From Bradyrhizobium sp. 190 (GTDB taxonomy: Bacteria; Pseudomonadota; Alphaproteobacteria; Rhizobiales; Xanthobacteraceae), in contig NZ_JADPJL010000085.1 of NCBI RefSeq assembly GCF_023073415.1, positions 62,001-126,000 of the forward strand: 64,000 nucleotides of DNA. Direction: 5' to 3'. The notes under the pieces were generated by a model. That model saw only the letters and a program-made list of their open reading frames with translations, did not search any database and was not told where the DNA came from. This document shows positions 34,821-43,447 of the stretch, in pieces; positions within the stretch are counted from its first letter, which is position 1, and the number at the start of each line of letters is the position of its first letter. The position numbers were made by a program, and so were the translations under genes.

Positions 34821-35502
34821 CCAACTTCCAGTTCGGATCGCGAGAGCTCGAGTCGCGGGCAAATGTCCAGACATCAGTGATATCGGCGACCTTATCGGAA
34901 TTGCCATCGACGATGGCGCCGGTCTTGTCGCGGGTAACCGAGATCATCTGCGACACGAAGCGAACGGTCAGTTGCGCCGCGCGGTCGCGGGCTTCCGCGC
35001 TCACCAGCTCGGCCTTGTCAATCGAAACAAACCGCGTTTCGGTTTTCTGCTCGTGCTTCTCGCGATCCTTGATCACGGCCTCGAAGCTTTCATAGACCTC
35101 GCCGGACAAAAGATCCTTCAGGGCGCGGCGGTCGCCATTGGCGAAGGCCAGCACGATCATCTCGTAGGCGCCGCGCGCGCCGGAGATGAAATGCTGCGGA
35201 TCGAACGAGGAGTCCTGGGCGGCAATGGCATCGAGGCCGGCAGCCAGCGGGGTGCCCGGCTCGGCGACGCCCTTCCAGCGATCGGCCGGCGCGACATCGG
35301 CGGTCGGCGCCAGCGGCGCCTGATCGATCACCGCACCGGGCATCGGAACGACATTGTTGTTGTCCTGCGTACGCTGCACGACGTTCGGCGCGGCGCGATC
35401 ATAGGGCGGCCGTTCGCTCCCGGTGCGCTGTCCGAGGACGCTGCGCAGGCGCAGGAAGATGAAGACCGCCAGCGCCAGGAAGATGATGGTGTAAATATCC
35501 AC
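34798..35502 (-). CDS. timA: Tim44/TimA family protein
   Basis: A 234-aa protein anchored by one N-terminal span (DIYTIIFLALAVFIFLRLRSVLG). The C-terminal Tim44-like domain covers about residues 105-234: HFISGARGAYEMIVLAFANGDRRAL, LLSGEVYESFEAVI and DVWTFARDSSSRDPNWKLV. The mitochondrial relative links the inner-membrane import channel to Hsp70; the bacterial role is unclear. The GTG at 35502 gives the expected N-terminus. It lies with secB and mltA in the standard rhizobial order. Confidence 0.85.
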   Translation of the reverse strand: MDIYTIIFLALAVFIFLRLRSVLGQRTGSERPPYDRAAPNVVQRTQDNNNVVPMPGAVIDQAPLAPTADVAPADRWKGVAEPGTPLAAGLDAIAAQDSSFDPQHFISGARGAYEMIVLAFANGDRRALKDLLSGEVYESFEAVIKDREKHEQKTETRFVSIDKAELVSAEARDRAAQLTVRFVSQMISVTRDKTGAIVDGNSDKVADITDVWTFARDSSSRDPNWKLVGTGSAA

Positions 35503-35939
35503 GTCGTATTCGCTTTCTGGTTCTAACGCCGGCAACGGGCCCGGCGGTCGAGCGTTCCCTGATGGGAAGCTCTCTTACGAGTTTTCCCTGAGAACGGCAG
35601 AGACATCATCGATTGAGACTGCAGCATGTAGGCATGAAACTACGCCCGGCCAATGGCGCGTTTTGGCGCGGGTGAATTGTAGCGCGTTTTGGGGGCGAGG
35701 GGAAACCCGATCCTGTCCGGAAATCACGCACATTCAATTATTTAGGGTACGTATTGAGTGGCCGGCGGGGCCGTATTAGGCATATCTGCCACATTTCGCC
35801 AAGGGTCCAGTCGGCCGGGCCGTCGTCCTTGTGGAACGAGGCGGGGCTATGATAGCCACTCGCCCGGAAAAGGCATCCCGCCCATCGAGCGAATTCAGAC
35901 GAAAACGGGCTCCGCTCGCCAGCTTCAGGAGAGAGTTTC
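35503..35939. other. Divergent promoter region timA / secB
   Basis: About 437 bases without a gene. The secB start is preceded by AGGAG. A short AT-rich stretch (CAATTATTTAGGGTACG) lies near 35737-35753. I found no exact promoter or operator match. Confidence 0.4.
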
Positions 35940-36428
35940 ATGACCAACGGCAACGGCGCACCTCCCGAACAGGCCCCTCCCCAGCTCAACGTGCTGGCCC
36001 AGTACACCAAGGACCTGTCGTTCGAGAATCCGAACGCCCCCTCCTCGCTGGCACCGCAACAGCAGCAGCCGGCGATCAACATCCAGATCAACGTTTCCGC
36101 GAATAATCTCTCGGAAAACGAGTTCGAAGTGACGCTTTCGATCGAAGGCAAGGCTGAAAATGCCGGCAAGGTGATGTTCAGCTTCGAGCTGGCCTATGCC
36201 GGCGTGTTCCGCATCGTCAATGTGCCGCAGGAAAACCTGCACCCGCTGGTCATGATCGAGTGTCCGCGGCTGTTGTTCCCGTTCGCGCGCGAAATCATCG
36301 CGACCGCGGTGCGCGACGGCGGCTTCCCGCCCCTGATGCTCGATCCCGTCGATTTCGTCGGCCTGTACCGCCAGAATATGGAACGGCAGGCTGCGGCACA
36401 GGCCGCTTCCGGCGCGAAGCCGAGCTAA
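35940..36428 (+). CDS. secB: Protein-export chaperone SecB
   Basis: A 162-aa cytosolic chaperone that holds preproteins unfolded for SecA. Visible are the QYTKDLSFENPNAP segment, the beta-sheet core (INIQINVSANNL, EFEVTLSIEGKA, FELAYAGVFRI), and the ECPRLLFPFAREIIATAVRDGGFPPL block. The Gln/Pro-rich N-terminal extension is typical of rhizobial SecB. It stands alone, convergent with dnaQ. Confidence 0.97.
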   Translation: MTNGNGAPPEQAPPQLNVLAQYTKDLSFENPNAPSSLAPQQQQPAINIQINVSANNLSENEFEVTLSIEGKAENAGKVMFSFELAYAGVFRIVNVPQENLHPLVMIECPRLLFPFAREIIATAVRDGGFPPLMLDPVDFVGLYRQNMERQAAAQAASGAKPS

Positions 36429-36448
36429 AGCCGAATTCAAGGCAGCCC

Positions 36449-36465
36449 AGCGGCCAAACGCCGCT
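36449..36465. terminator. Hairpin between convergent secB and dnaQ
   Basis: AGCGGC-CAAAC-GCCGCT has 6-bp perfect arms. It overlaps the dnaQ stop by two bases. It could serve both genes, but there is no T-run on either side. Confidence 0.35.
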
Positions 36466-37162
36466 AGGCCGCCCCGAGAAAATCGTTCCAGATCGGTTTG
36501 TCGCCCAAAGTGGCGATGAAGGCGCGATGCGCGTCGCGGTCCGCCTCGGTGATTCGCGGCGCCAGCGGCACCTCGCGCTGCCGGCGCGGCGTTTCGCCAA
36601 ATCCGTTGCTGATGGTGACGCGGGTTTCCGACGCCAGGATCAGTTGCGACTGCCGCGCCCCGATCAGGTCGATATAGACTTCGGCCAATAGCTCGGCGTC
36701 GAGCAGTGCGCCGTGCTTGGTGCGGCGGGAATTGTCGATAGCATAGCGCGAGCAGAGATCGTCCAGCCGGTTCGACACGCCCGGATGCTTGCGGCGGGCC
36801 AGGAGCAGCGTATCCACCAGCCGGTCGCGCAAAATCGGCTGCAGTTTGATGCGGTCAAGCTCGGCATTGATGAAGCTGACGTCGAATGAGGCGTTGTGGA
36901 TGACGAGCGGCGCGTCGCCGATGAATTCCAGGAACTCCTCGACCACTTCCGTGAACAGCGGCTTGCCGGAAAGAAACTCGCTGGACAGGCCATGCACGGC
37001 AAACGCTTCCGCCGGCATGTCGCGCTCGGGATTGATGTAGCGGTGAAAGGTCTGCCCCGTCGGCATGCGGTTGTAGATTTCGATGCAGCCGATCTCGACC
37101 AGTCGATCGCCGCGCAGCGGGTCGAGGCCAGTGGTTTCGGTATCGAGAACGATTTCGCGCAT
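36464..37162 (-). CDS. dnaQ: DNA polymerase III epsilon subunit (3'-5' exonuclease)
   Basis: A 232-aa DEDDh exonuclease proofreading subunit. ExoI is LDTETTGLDP, ExoII HNASFDVSFIN and ExoIII HGALLDAELLAEVY with the His/Asp catalytic pair. The C-terminal ~50 residues contact the polymerase alpha subunit. It follows coaE on the minus strand, 29 bases apart. Confidence 0.96.
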   Translation of the reverse strand: MREIVLDTETTGLDPLRGDRLVEIGCIEIYNRMPTGQTFHRYINPERDMPAEAFAVHGLSSEFLSGKPLFTEVVEEFLEFIGDAPLVIHNASFDVSFINAELDRIKLQPILRDRLVDTLLLARRKHPGVSNRLDDLCSRYAIDNSRRTKHGALLDAELLAEVYIDLIGARQSQLILASETRVTISNGFGETPRRQREVPLAPRITEADRDAHRAFIATLGDKPIWNDFLGAA

Positions 37163-37191
37163 GGATGTGAAAGACCGGAGCTTGTTGCGAA

Positions 37192-37791
37192 TCAGGTTCG
37201 CCGCTGCGGCATTTTAACGACTTCGGCCAGAATGTCGCGGATTGCTGTGCGCACGGGGTCCAATCCATGCGACGTATCCACCACGAAATCCGCACGCTTG
37301 CGCTTTTCGGCGTCGGGCATTTGCCGCGCCAGAATGCCGTCGAGCGCCTCTGACGTCATGGTGCCGCGCGCCAAAATCCGCTCGCGCTGCGTCGCCGGAT
37401 CGGTAGAGACCACGACGACGGCATCGACGCGTTTCTCGCCGCCGGTCTCGAACAATAGCGGGATATCCATCACCACGACCGGCGCGCCGGACCGTTCGGC
37501 CTCGTCGAGGAATTTCTGGCGGGAGGCGCCGAGCATCGGGTGAACAATCTGCTCGAGCTGTTTGATCGCGGCCTGATCATGCACCACTTTGGCGGAAAGT
37601 TTGGCGCGATCGACCTTGCCATCGACGGTCGTTCCGGGAAACGCCGCCTCGATCGCGGGTGCCGCCTCGCCTTCATAGATTTTGTGAACGGCGGCATCGG
37701 CGTCATAAACCGGAACGCCCGCCTCAGTGAACAGCTTTGCGGTGGTGGATTTTCCCATCCCGATAGAGCCGGTCAGTCCGAGAATGCGCAT
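37192..37791 (-). CDS. coaE: Dephospho-CoA kinase
   Basis: A 199-aa kinase for the last step of CoA synthesis. The P-loop GLTGSIGMGKST and the VVMDIPLLFETGG and FVVDTSHGLDP stretches are typical. It lies between maf and dnaQ, 18 bases after maf, in the standard origin-proximal cluster. Confidence 0.96.
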   Translation of the reverse strand: MRILGLTGSIGMGKSTTAKLFTEAGVPVYDADAAVHKIYEGEAAPAIEAAFPGTTVDGKVDRAKLSAKVVHDQAAIKQLEQIVHPMLGASRQKFLDEAERSGAPVVVMDIPLLFETGGEKRVDAVVVVSTDPATQRERILARGTMTSEALDGILARQMPDAEKRKRADFVVDTSHGLDPVRTAIRDILAEVVKMPQRRT

Positions 37792-37809
37792 CAGATCGCC
37801 GTTTCCATT

Positions 37810-38418
37810 CTAGACATTGAGCAGGCCCTCACCGCGCAGGAACGCCAGCAGCGGCAGTAGCGGCAGGCCGAGGATCGTAAAGTGGTCGCCCTCTATGCGT
37901 TCGAACAAATGCACGCCCAACCCTTCGAGCTGATAGGCGCCGACGCTGGTCGTGACCGCCTGCCCGGCCTGATCCAGATAGGCTTCGATCTCGCTTTCGT
38001 CCAAACGCCGCATCGTCATTCTGGCAACGACGACATTGGAAAACACTATCTTGCCGTCACGGGCAACCGCAACGGCGGAGTGCAGTTCGTGCGTATGGCC
38101 GGCAAGCAGGCGCAGTTGCTCTGCGGCCTGCGCGCGGTCGGCAGGCTTGCTGAACAGGCGGCTTCCCAAAGCCAGCGTCTGATCGGCGCCGACAATATAA
38201 CGGCCGGGATTTTTTGACGATACGAAGCCCGCCTTCTCGCGCGCCAGCAGGCCCGCGATTTCACCCGGCGCGGAAAGGCCGGAATTCTTCTGCAACGCGC
38301 GTTCGTCGATATCGGCCGGAACGGCATCGAAGGAAATCCCGGCATTGGCAAGCAACATCTGCCGCGCGCGGCTCTGCGAGGCCAGGATCAGCGGATCTTT
38401 TCCACGCCAGATAGTCAT
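37810..38418 (-). CDS. maf: Maf family nucleotide pyrophosphatase
   Basis: A 202-aa protein. Family marks are LASQSRARQMLL, the VGADQTLAL active-site block and SVGAYQLEGLGVHLFERIEGDHFTI split over the C-terminal half. Maf proteins hydrolyse modified or canonical nucleoside triphosphates. It is the second gene of ppsR-maf-coaE-dnaQ, starting 10 bases after ppsR. Confidence 0.94.
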   Translation of the reverse strand: MTIWRGKDPLILASQSRARQMLLANAGISFDAVPADIDERALQKNSGLSAPGEIAGLLAREKAGFVSSKNPGRYIVGADQTLALGSRLFSKPADRAQAAEQLRLLAGHTHELHSAVAVARDGKIVFSNVVVARMTMRRLDESEIEAYLDQAGQAVTTSVGAYQLEGLGVHLFERIEGDHFTILGLPLLPLLAFLRGEGLLNV

Positions 38419-38428
38419 CGCGAAAACA

Positions 38429-39268
38429 TCATTCCGGAAGCCGCTGCCGCTGACGATCGGTGAACAGTTTCAGCACGGCGGCAGCCGTTTCCTCGATCGA
38501 GCGGCGCGTCACGTCGAGCTGCGCCCAACTGAATTTGGCACTTAGTTTCCGGGCGTAGGCGACTTCATCGGTTACCGCCTGACGATCGATGTATTCATCG
38601 TTGGGGGTATCGGCGCCCATGCTTAGCAACCGGTTTTGCCGGACCTGGATCAACCGCTCCGGCGTCGCATGAAGGCTGACGACCAATGGCTTCTTCAACG
38701 TCTCCAGCTGGTGCGGCAACGGAATGCCCGGCACCAGCGGCACGTTCGCGGTGCGGACGCCGCGGTTGGCGAGATAAATCGAGGTCGGCGTCTTCGAGGT
38801 ACGGGACACGCCGACCAGAACCACGTCGGCATCTTCCAGACCTTCGACGTGCTGGCCGTCGTCATGGATCATGGTGTAGTTCAAGGCGTCGATGCGCTTG
38901 AAATATTCCGCGTTCAGAACGTGCTGGGCCCCCACCCTGCCCGTCGTCGCCGCGCCGAGATAGGCTTCGAACATTTGCATCACCGGGCCAATAATCGACA
39001 GGCTCGGGATGTTGATGTCCCTGCACTTGGCCTCCAGCCGGCCGACCAGATCCTTTTCCAGCAGCGTGAAGAGCACGATGCCCGGCGCCTCCTCGATTTC
39101 GTCGAGCACGCGGTCAAGCTGCTTCTGGCTGCGCACCAACGGATAGACATGTTCGACCGCGGTCACGTTGGCGTATTGCGCGGCGACCGCGCGCGCCACC
39201 GTGATCAGCGTCTCGCCGGTCGAGTCGGAGACCAGATGAAGATGAAAATAATTGCCGATCGTGGGCAC
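38429..39268 (-). CDS. ppsR: Pyruvate, phosphate dikinase / PEP synthase regulatory protein (DUF299)
   Basis: A 279-aa bifunctional kinase/phosphorylase regulator of PPDK or PEP synthetase. The N-terminus HLHLVSDSTGETL is the family signature, and the P-loop-like GVSRTSKTPTSIYLANRG follows at mid-chain. Homologues (RP001) mark one side of the chromosomal origin in Caulobacter and Rickettsia. Start ATG 39268 borders the candidate oriC. Confidence 0.95.
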   Translation of the reverse strand: MPTIGNYFHLHLVSDSTGETLITVARAVAAQYANVTAVEHVYPLVRSQKQLDRVLDEIEEAPGIVLFTLLEKDLVGRLEAKCRDINIPSLSIIGPVMQMFEAYLGAATTGRVGAQHVLNAEYFKRIDALNYTMIHDDGQHVEGLEDADVVLVGVSRTSKTPTSIYLANRGVRTANVPLVPGIPLPHQLETLKKPLVVSLHATPERLIQVRQNRLLSMGADTPNDEYIDRQAVTDEVAYARKLSAKFSWAQLDVTRRSIEETAAAVLKLFTDRQRQRLPE

Positions 39269-39721
39269 CAGAACCCCTGTGTATCCTGTGAATCCCTGTG
39301 GAGCTTGACCAAGATATTTGGCCCTGGGTCGTCACGTCAGGGATAACCCGGACTTTTCTTCACAGGGCTCCCCGAGAGGACAAGTCCACCGGCTCATCGC
39401 CATGATAGTGGGAAGGTGTGGATTTGTCTCTTCATAAGCTGGCCACGAAACGGCGCAAGCAATTGATGCGCGTGGCGTTATCAGGATGATGCAATGTCCG
39501 GCCGGAATTGGGGACGGCTGTGAACAAGCCTCGCAAACATGCGGGATCGTTTTGTGTGAGTCATAATCACGGTCACTTAGACTCAAACCTAAGATTCTAA
39601 AATTATTAGTTTAGAGAAGCGGTGCTTTGCGGATATGTCTTGCGTCCCACGTTGGCAGCGCTTCTTCGCAACGTCGGGATGATCGGAACGTTCCAGAGAC
39701 GAGCAAGGCCTGGCGACTGCA
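39269..39721. other. Candidate chromosomal replication origin (oriC)
   Basis: A 453-base gene-free gap between ppsR and hemJ. It contains several degenerate DnaA-box-like 9-mers related to TGTGGATAA: TGTGTATCC (39278), TGTGAATCC (39287), TGTGGAGCT (39297), TGTGGATTT (39417), TGTGAACAA (39519) and, reversed, TTCTTCACA (39356). An AT-rich segment lies at about 39588-39616 (CTAAAATTATTAGTTTAGAG), plausible for unwinding. In alphaproteobacteria the origin lies next to the RP001/ppsR homologue, with parS and parAB nearby, as here. No perfect box is present, so this is a strong candidate rather than proof. Confidence 0.62.
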
Positions 39722-40168
39722 ATGTACGAGTTCACCATCCTCACGGCGTATCCCTGGATCAAGGCGCTGCATGTGATTGCCGTCATCTCCTGGATGGCCG
39801 GCATGCTCTATCTGCCGCGGCTGTTCGTCTATCACTGCGAGGCCGAGGTCGGATCGAAGCAGTCCGAGACCTTCAAGGTGATGGAACGGCGATTGCTGAA
39901 GGCGATCATCAATCCCGCGATGATCATCACCTGGCTGGCCGGGCTCTATCTGGCCTGGAGTGGGGATTGGTACATATACGGCTGGTTTCACGCCAAACTG
40001 ACGCTGGTGCTGGTCCTGTCGGGTGTCCACGGTTTTTTTTCCCGCTGGGTCAAGGATTTCGCCGCCGACCGGAATACCAGAAGTCAGAAATTCTATCGTA
40101 TTATCAATGAGGTACCTACCGTCCTGATGATTTTTATCGTCATCCTGGTGATCGTAAAGCCGTTCTAG
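39722..40168 (+). CDS. hemJ: Protoporphyrinogen oxidase HemJ
   Basis: A 148-aa integral membrane protein of about four spans. The conserved KALHVIAVISWMAGMLYLPRLFVYH carries the His and Arg of the family, and WFHAKLTLVLVLSGVHG follows. HemJ oxidises protoporphyrinogen IX in heme synthesis in bacteria lacking HemG or HemY. It lies between the candidate origin and rho, as in relatives. The 259 bases before rho show no further gene. Confidence 0.92.
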   Translation: MYEFTILTAYPWIKALHVIAVISWMAGMLYLPRLFVYHCEAEVGSKQSETFKVMERRLLKAIINPAMIITWLAGLYLAWSGDWYIYGWFHAKLTLVLVLSGVHGFFSRWVKDFAADRNTRSQKFYRIINEVPTVLMIFIVILVIVKPF

Positions 40169-40427
40169 GCTTGAGCTTTCCACGATGATCCGGTTTTCCA
40201 CCTGCTTGCGAAGCGCCGGGCGATTTTCTATATTGTCGAAATCCCACCCCACGCAGGCGGATGTGGTTGCGTTCCGGCTCCTTCATTGGACCGGCCGCCG
40301 CATCAGGTTTGAAGCCTCACCGGCGCTTTCCTTGCTTAGACCTGCGGACCTTCCCTTTTTCGTGTCCGCTTTTTCTTCAAGCCACCTCGCACCCCTTCCC
40401 TAAAGAACACTCCACAGGACCACCCCA

Positions 40428-41693
40428 ATGCGGGAAATGAAACTCCAGGACCTCAAATCGAAAACGCCGGCCGAGCTCGTCTCGTTCGCGGAAGAGAACG
40501 GGGTCGAAAATGCCAGCACCATGCGCAAGCAGGAGCTGATGTTCGCCATTCTCAAGCAGCTCGCGATCCAGGAAATCGATATTATCGGCGAAGGCGTCGT
40601 TGAGGTTCTCTCCGACGGCTTCGGCTTTCTGCGCTCGCCCGACGCCAACTACCTGCCCGGCCCCGACGACATCTACGTCTCGCCGTCGCAGATCCGCCGC
40701 TTCGGTCTTCGCACCGGCGACACCATCGAAGGCCATATCCGCAGCCCGAAAGAAGGTGAACGCTATTTCGCGCTGCTGAAGGTCAACACCCTCAATTTCG
40801 AGGATCCGGAAAAATCCAAGCACAAGGTCAATTTCGACAATTTGACTCCGCTGTTTCCGGATCAGCGCTTCCGCCTCGAGCTCGAGGACCCGACGCGAAA
40901 AGACCTTTCTGCAAGGGTGATCGACATCGTTGCGCCCATCGGCAAAGGCCAGCGCGCCCTGATCGTGGCGCCGCCGCGCACCGGCAAGACGGTGCTGATG
41001 CAGAACATCGCGCACTCCATCACCGCCAATCATCCGGAATGCTATCTGATCGTGCTGCTGATCGACGAGCGTCCGGAAGAAGTCACGGACATGCAGCGTT
41101 CGGTGAAAGGCGAGGTGGTGTCGTCCACCTTTGACGAACCCGCCGTGCGTCACGTCCAGGTCGCCGAGATGGTGATCGAGAAAGCCAAGCGGCTCGTCGA
41201 GCACGGTCGCGACGTGGTCATCCTTCTCGACTCGATCACCCGTCTGGGCCGCGCCTACAACACCGTGGTGCCGTCATCCGGCAAGGTGCTGACCGGCGGT
41301 GTCGACGCCAACGCGCTGCAGCGGCCGAAACGATTCTTCGGCGCCGCGCGAAACATCGAGGAGGGCGGTTCGCTTACGATCATCGCAACCGCGCTGGTCG
41401 ATACCGGCAGCCGCATGGACGAAGTGATCTTCGAAGAATTCAAGGGCACCGGTAACTCCGAACTGATTCTCGACCGCAAGGTCTCGGACAAGCGGACCTT
41501 CCCGGCGATCGACATCTCGCGCTCCGGCACCCGCAAGGAAGAGCTCATCACCGATCCGCAACTCCTGAAAAAGATGTACGTGCTGCGCCGGATCCTCAAT
41601 CCGATGGGCACCATGGACGCGATCGACTTCCTGCTCGACAAGCTTCGCAACACCAAGAACAACTCGGAGTTCTTCGACTCGATGAACACCTGA
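40428..41693 (+). CDS. rho: Transcription termination factor Rho
   Basis: A 421-aa hexameric RNA helicase. It has an N-terminal Rho-N helical domain, an RNA-binding OSB domain (GFGFLRSPDANYLPGPDDIYV), Walker A APPRTGKTVL, Walker B VVILLDSITRL and the R-loop region GGVDANALQRPK. Start ATG 40428; an internal ATG nine bases on is possible. It is followed by an intrinsic terminator. Confidence 0.97.
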   Translation: MREMKLQDLKSKTPAELVSFAEENGVENASTMRKQELMFAILKQLAIQEIDIIGEGVVEVLSDGFGFLRSPDANYLPGPDDIYVSPSQIRRFGLRTGDTIEGHIRSPKEGERYFALLKVNTLNFEDPEKSKHKVNFDNLTPLFPDQRFRLELEDPTRKDLSARVIDIVAPIGKGQRALIVAPPRTGKTVLMQNIAHSITANHPECYLIVLLIDERPEEVTDMQRSVKGEVVSSTFDEPAVRHVQVAEMVIEKAKRLVEHGRDVVILLDSITRLGRAYNTVVPSSGKVLTGGVDANALQRPKRFFGAARNIEEGGSLTIIATALVDTGSRMDEVIFEEFKGTGNSELILDRKVSDKRTFPAIDISRSGTRKEELITDPQLLKKMYVLRRILNPMGTMDAIDFLLDKLRNTKNNSEFFDSMNT

Positions 41694-41717
41694 GCCGCCA
41701 GGCTGGGCTTTGGGAGA

Positions 41718-41747
41718 GGGCGCCTCGCACCGCGGGGCGCCTTTTTC
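41718..41747 (+). terminator. Rho-independent terminator after rho
   Basis: GGCGCCTCG at 41719-41727 pairs with CGGGGCGCC at 41733-41741 (one T-G pair), with a 5-base loop, followed by TTTTT. The following 245 bases to mnmE contain an AT-rich promoter-like stretch near 41800-41845 and no gene. Confidence 0.88.
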
Positions 41748-41992
41748 ATGTTGCGAGCGTCGCTGCGAAGCGAATGCAGCAACGGATGATTTGCCTTAGT
41801 GATTAGTTAACCATCTAACATACTGAATTTTATATTCTTTATTTGAACCTCGGCGTCCGGGGGAGGGCGCCTCTCCGGATTTTGCAGCATTTTTTGCCGC
41901 GCCGGTCCGCGGTAGAGCCGCGATATGGCCTGCGCGTTCAGGCTTCGAATCGAATCGCGTTGCCTTTTCAAAACCTCCCGCACAAATAGGCC

Positions 41993-43318
41993 ATGCATCC
42001 GCGGGATCAGACCATTTTCGCATTGTCGTCCGGCCGGCCACCGAGCGCGATCGCCTTGGTGCGCGTCTCGGGACCGCAGGCTGGAAAGATCGTGACGGCG
42101 CTGGCCGGCAAATTGCCGCCGCCGCGAATGGCCACCCGCACACTGCTTCGGGATGTCGGCCAGCGGCCGATCGACGATGCGGTGGTGCTGTGGTTTCCAG
42201 GCCCGGCCAGCGCGACCGGGGAAGACGTCGCGGAGTTTCACGTCCATGGCGGACGCGCGGTGTTGGCCACCTTGTTCGCCGCGCTCTCCGCATTGGAAGA
42301 TGTTCGACCGGCCGAGCCTGGGGAATTTACCCGGCGCGCTTTCGAGAACGGCAAGCTCGATCTGACGGAGGCCGAAGGTCTCGACGATCTCATTCATGCC
42401 GACACCGATCGGCAGCGGCGCCAGGCGCTGCGCCAACTGAAGGGACTGCTTGGCGACCGAGCGCGCGACTGGCGCGCGCGGATCATCGAAGCGTCTGCGT
42501 TGATCGAGGCCGGGATTGATTTTTCGGACGAGGGCGACGTGCCGGCGGAATTGATCGCGCCGGCGATGGCGAAGGTCAAAGTGCTGCTGGCCGAGATCGA
42601 GGAAGTCCTGGCGGGGCAGGGGCGGAGTGAGCGGCTTCGCGATGGTCTCGTCGTCGCGATCGCCGGCCCGCCGAATGTAGGCAAGTCGACGCTGATGAAT
42701 CAGCTCGCGCGCCGTGAGGTCGCGATCGTGTCGCCACATGCCGGCACCACGCGCGACGTCATCGAGGTACAGCTCGACCTCGATGGTTATCCGGTGACGG
42801 TGATCGACACCGCGGGCATTCGGGAGACCGATGACCCAGTAGAGCAGGAGGGTGTTCGCCGCGCCCGTGTCCGGGCGGCTGATGCGGACCTCGTGCTGTG
42901 GCTGGCGGACTCGTCAGGAGTCGAGACCGAGAGGACCGCACCGATCTGGCTGGTGCGCAACAAGATTGATCTCGAGATGGCCGGTCGGCCATTGGCAGAG
43001 TCGGCCGAAGGCCGTGCCTTCCAGATTTCGGCGAGTCGCGGCGATGGCGTGCCGGAGCTGATCGCGGCGTTGGTCGGTTTCGCCCAGCGCTACTTTGGCG
43101 GCACCGAGGCCGGACTGATCAGCCGCACCCGTCAACGGAAACAGCTGCAGGAGACGGCGGCTTCACTACAACGCTGTATCGCGGTGGTCGGGCAGGGCGA
43201 GGAGCTGGCGGCGGAAGAACTCCGGACGGCGACACTTTCGCTGGGAAGGTTGCTCGGGCGCGTGGATGTCGAAGACATTCTCGACGTCATCTTCCGGGAG
43301 TTCTGCGTAGGTAAGTGA
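41993..43318 (+). CDS. mnmE: tRNA uridine-5-carboxymethylaminomethyl GTPase MnmE
   Basis: A 441-aa GTPase that with MnmG modifies U34 of tRNAs. The N-terminal THF-binding domain begins QTIFALSSGRPPSAIALVR. G motifs are GPPNVGKST, the T of AGTTRDV, DTAGIRETDD and NKID. The C-terminal CVGK ends the chain as in the family. It is just upstream of two parS sites and mnmG. Confidence 0.97.
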   Translation: MHPRDQTIFALSSGRPPSAIALVRVSGPQAGKIVTALAGKLPPPRMATRTLLRDVGQRPIDDAVVLWFPGPASATGEDVAEFHVHGGRAVLATLFAALSALEDVRPAEPGEFTRRAFENGKLDLTEAEGLDDLIHADTDRQRRQALRQLKGLLGDRARDWRARIIEASALIEAGIDFSDEGDVPAELIAPAMAKVKVLLAEIEEVLAGQGRSERLRDGLVVAIAGPPNVGKSTLMNQLARREVAIVSPHAGTTRDVIEVQLDLDGYPVTVIDTAGIRETDDPVEQEGVRRARVRAADADLVLWLADSSGVETERTAPIWLVRNKIDLEMAGRPLAESAEGRAFQISASRGDGVPELIAALVGFAQRYFGGTEAGLISRTRQRKQLQETAASLQRCIAVVGQGEELAAEELRTATLSLGRLLGRVDVEDILDVIFREFCVGK

Positions 43319-43325
43319 CGTTTGC

Positions 43326-43340
43326 TTACCTTTTGCTAAC
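43326..43340 (+). promoter_or_regulatory. Possible CtrA-type box between mnmE and mnmG
   Basis: TTAC-N7-TAAC resembles the alphaproteobacterial CtrA consensus TTAA-N7-TTAAC, with two mismatches. It sits 3 bases before the first parS palindrome. Weak on its own. Confidence 0.35.
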
Positions 43341-43342
43341 CA

Positions 43343-43358
43343 TGTTTCACGTGAAACA
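43343..43358. other. parS site 1
   Basis: TGTTTCACGTGAAACA, a perfect 16-bp palindrome equal to the bacterial chromosomal parS consensus bound by ParB. It lies in the mnmE-mnmG gap. Confidence 0.95.
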
Positions 43359-43377
43359 AGGGCCCGGGCGAATCCCG

Positions 43378-43393
43378 TGTTTCACGTGAAACA
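43378..43393. other. parS site 2
   Basis: TGTTTCACGTGAAACA, identical to site 1 and 35 bases downstream of it (start to start). Both are before mnmG. Confidence 0.95.
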
Positions 43394-43447
43394 CTTTCCT
43401 CAAACTTCTGCTTTCGGGTCCAACGACTCCGGGATAGAAGTCCCCGC

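Noticed and set aside
35780..35939. Sigma-70 promoter for secB around CTTGTGG and TATGAT
   Set aside because: The spacing between the hexamers is about 13 bases rather than 16-18, so I do not report it.
39622..40110. A 162-codon frame overlapping hemJ
   Set aside because: It is a shadow of hemJ in another frame, lacking any family pattern.
40185..40403. Small 72-aa frame before rho
   Set aside because: No ribosome site, no domain, and it fills the rho leader; more likely untranslated.
41807..42739. Minus-strand 310-codon frame opposite mnmE
   Set aside because: It is an antisense shadow of the well-supported mnmE gene, common in high-GC DNA.
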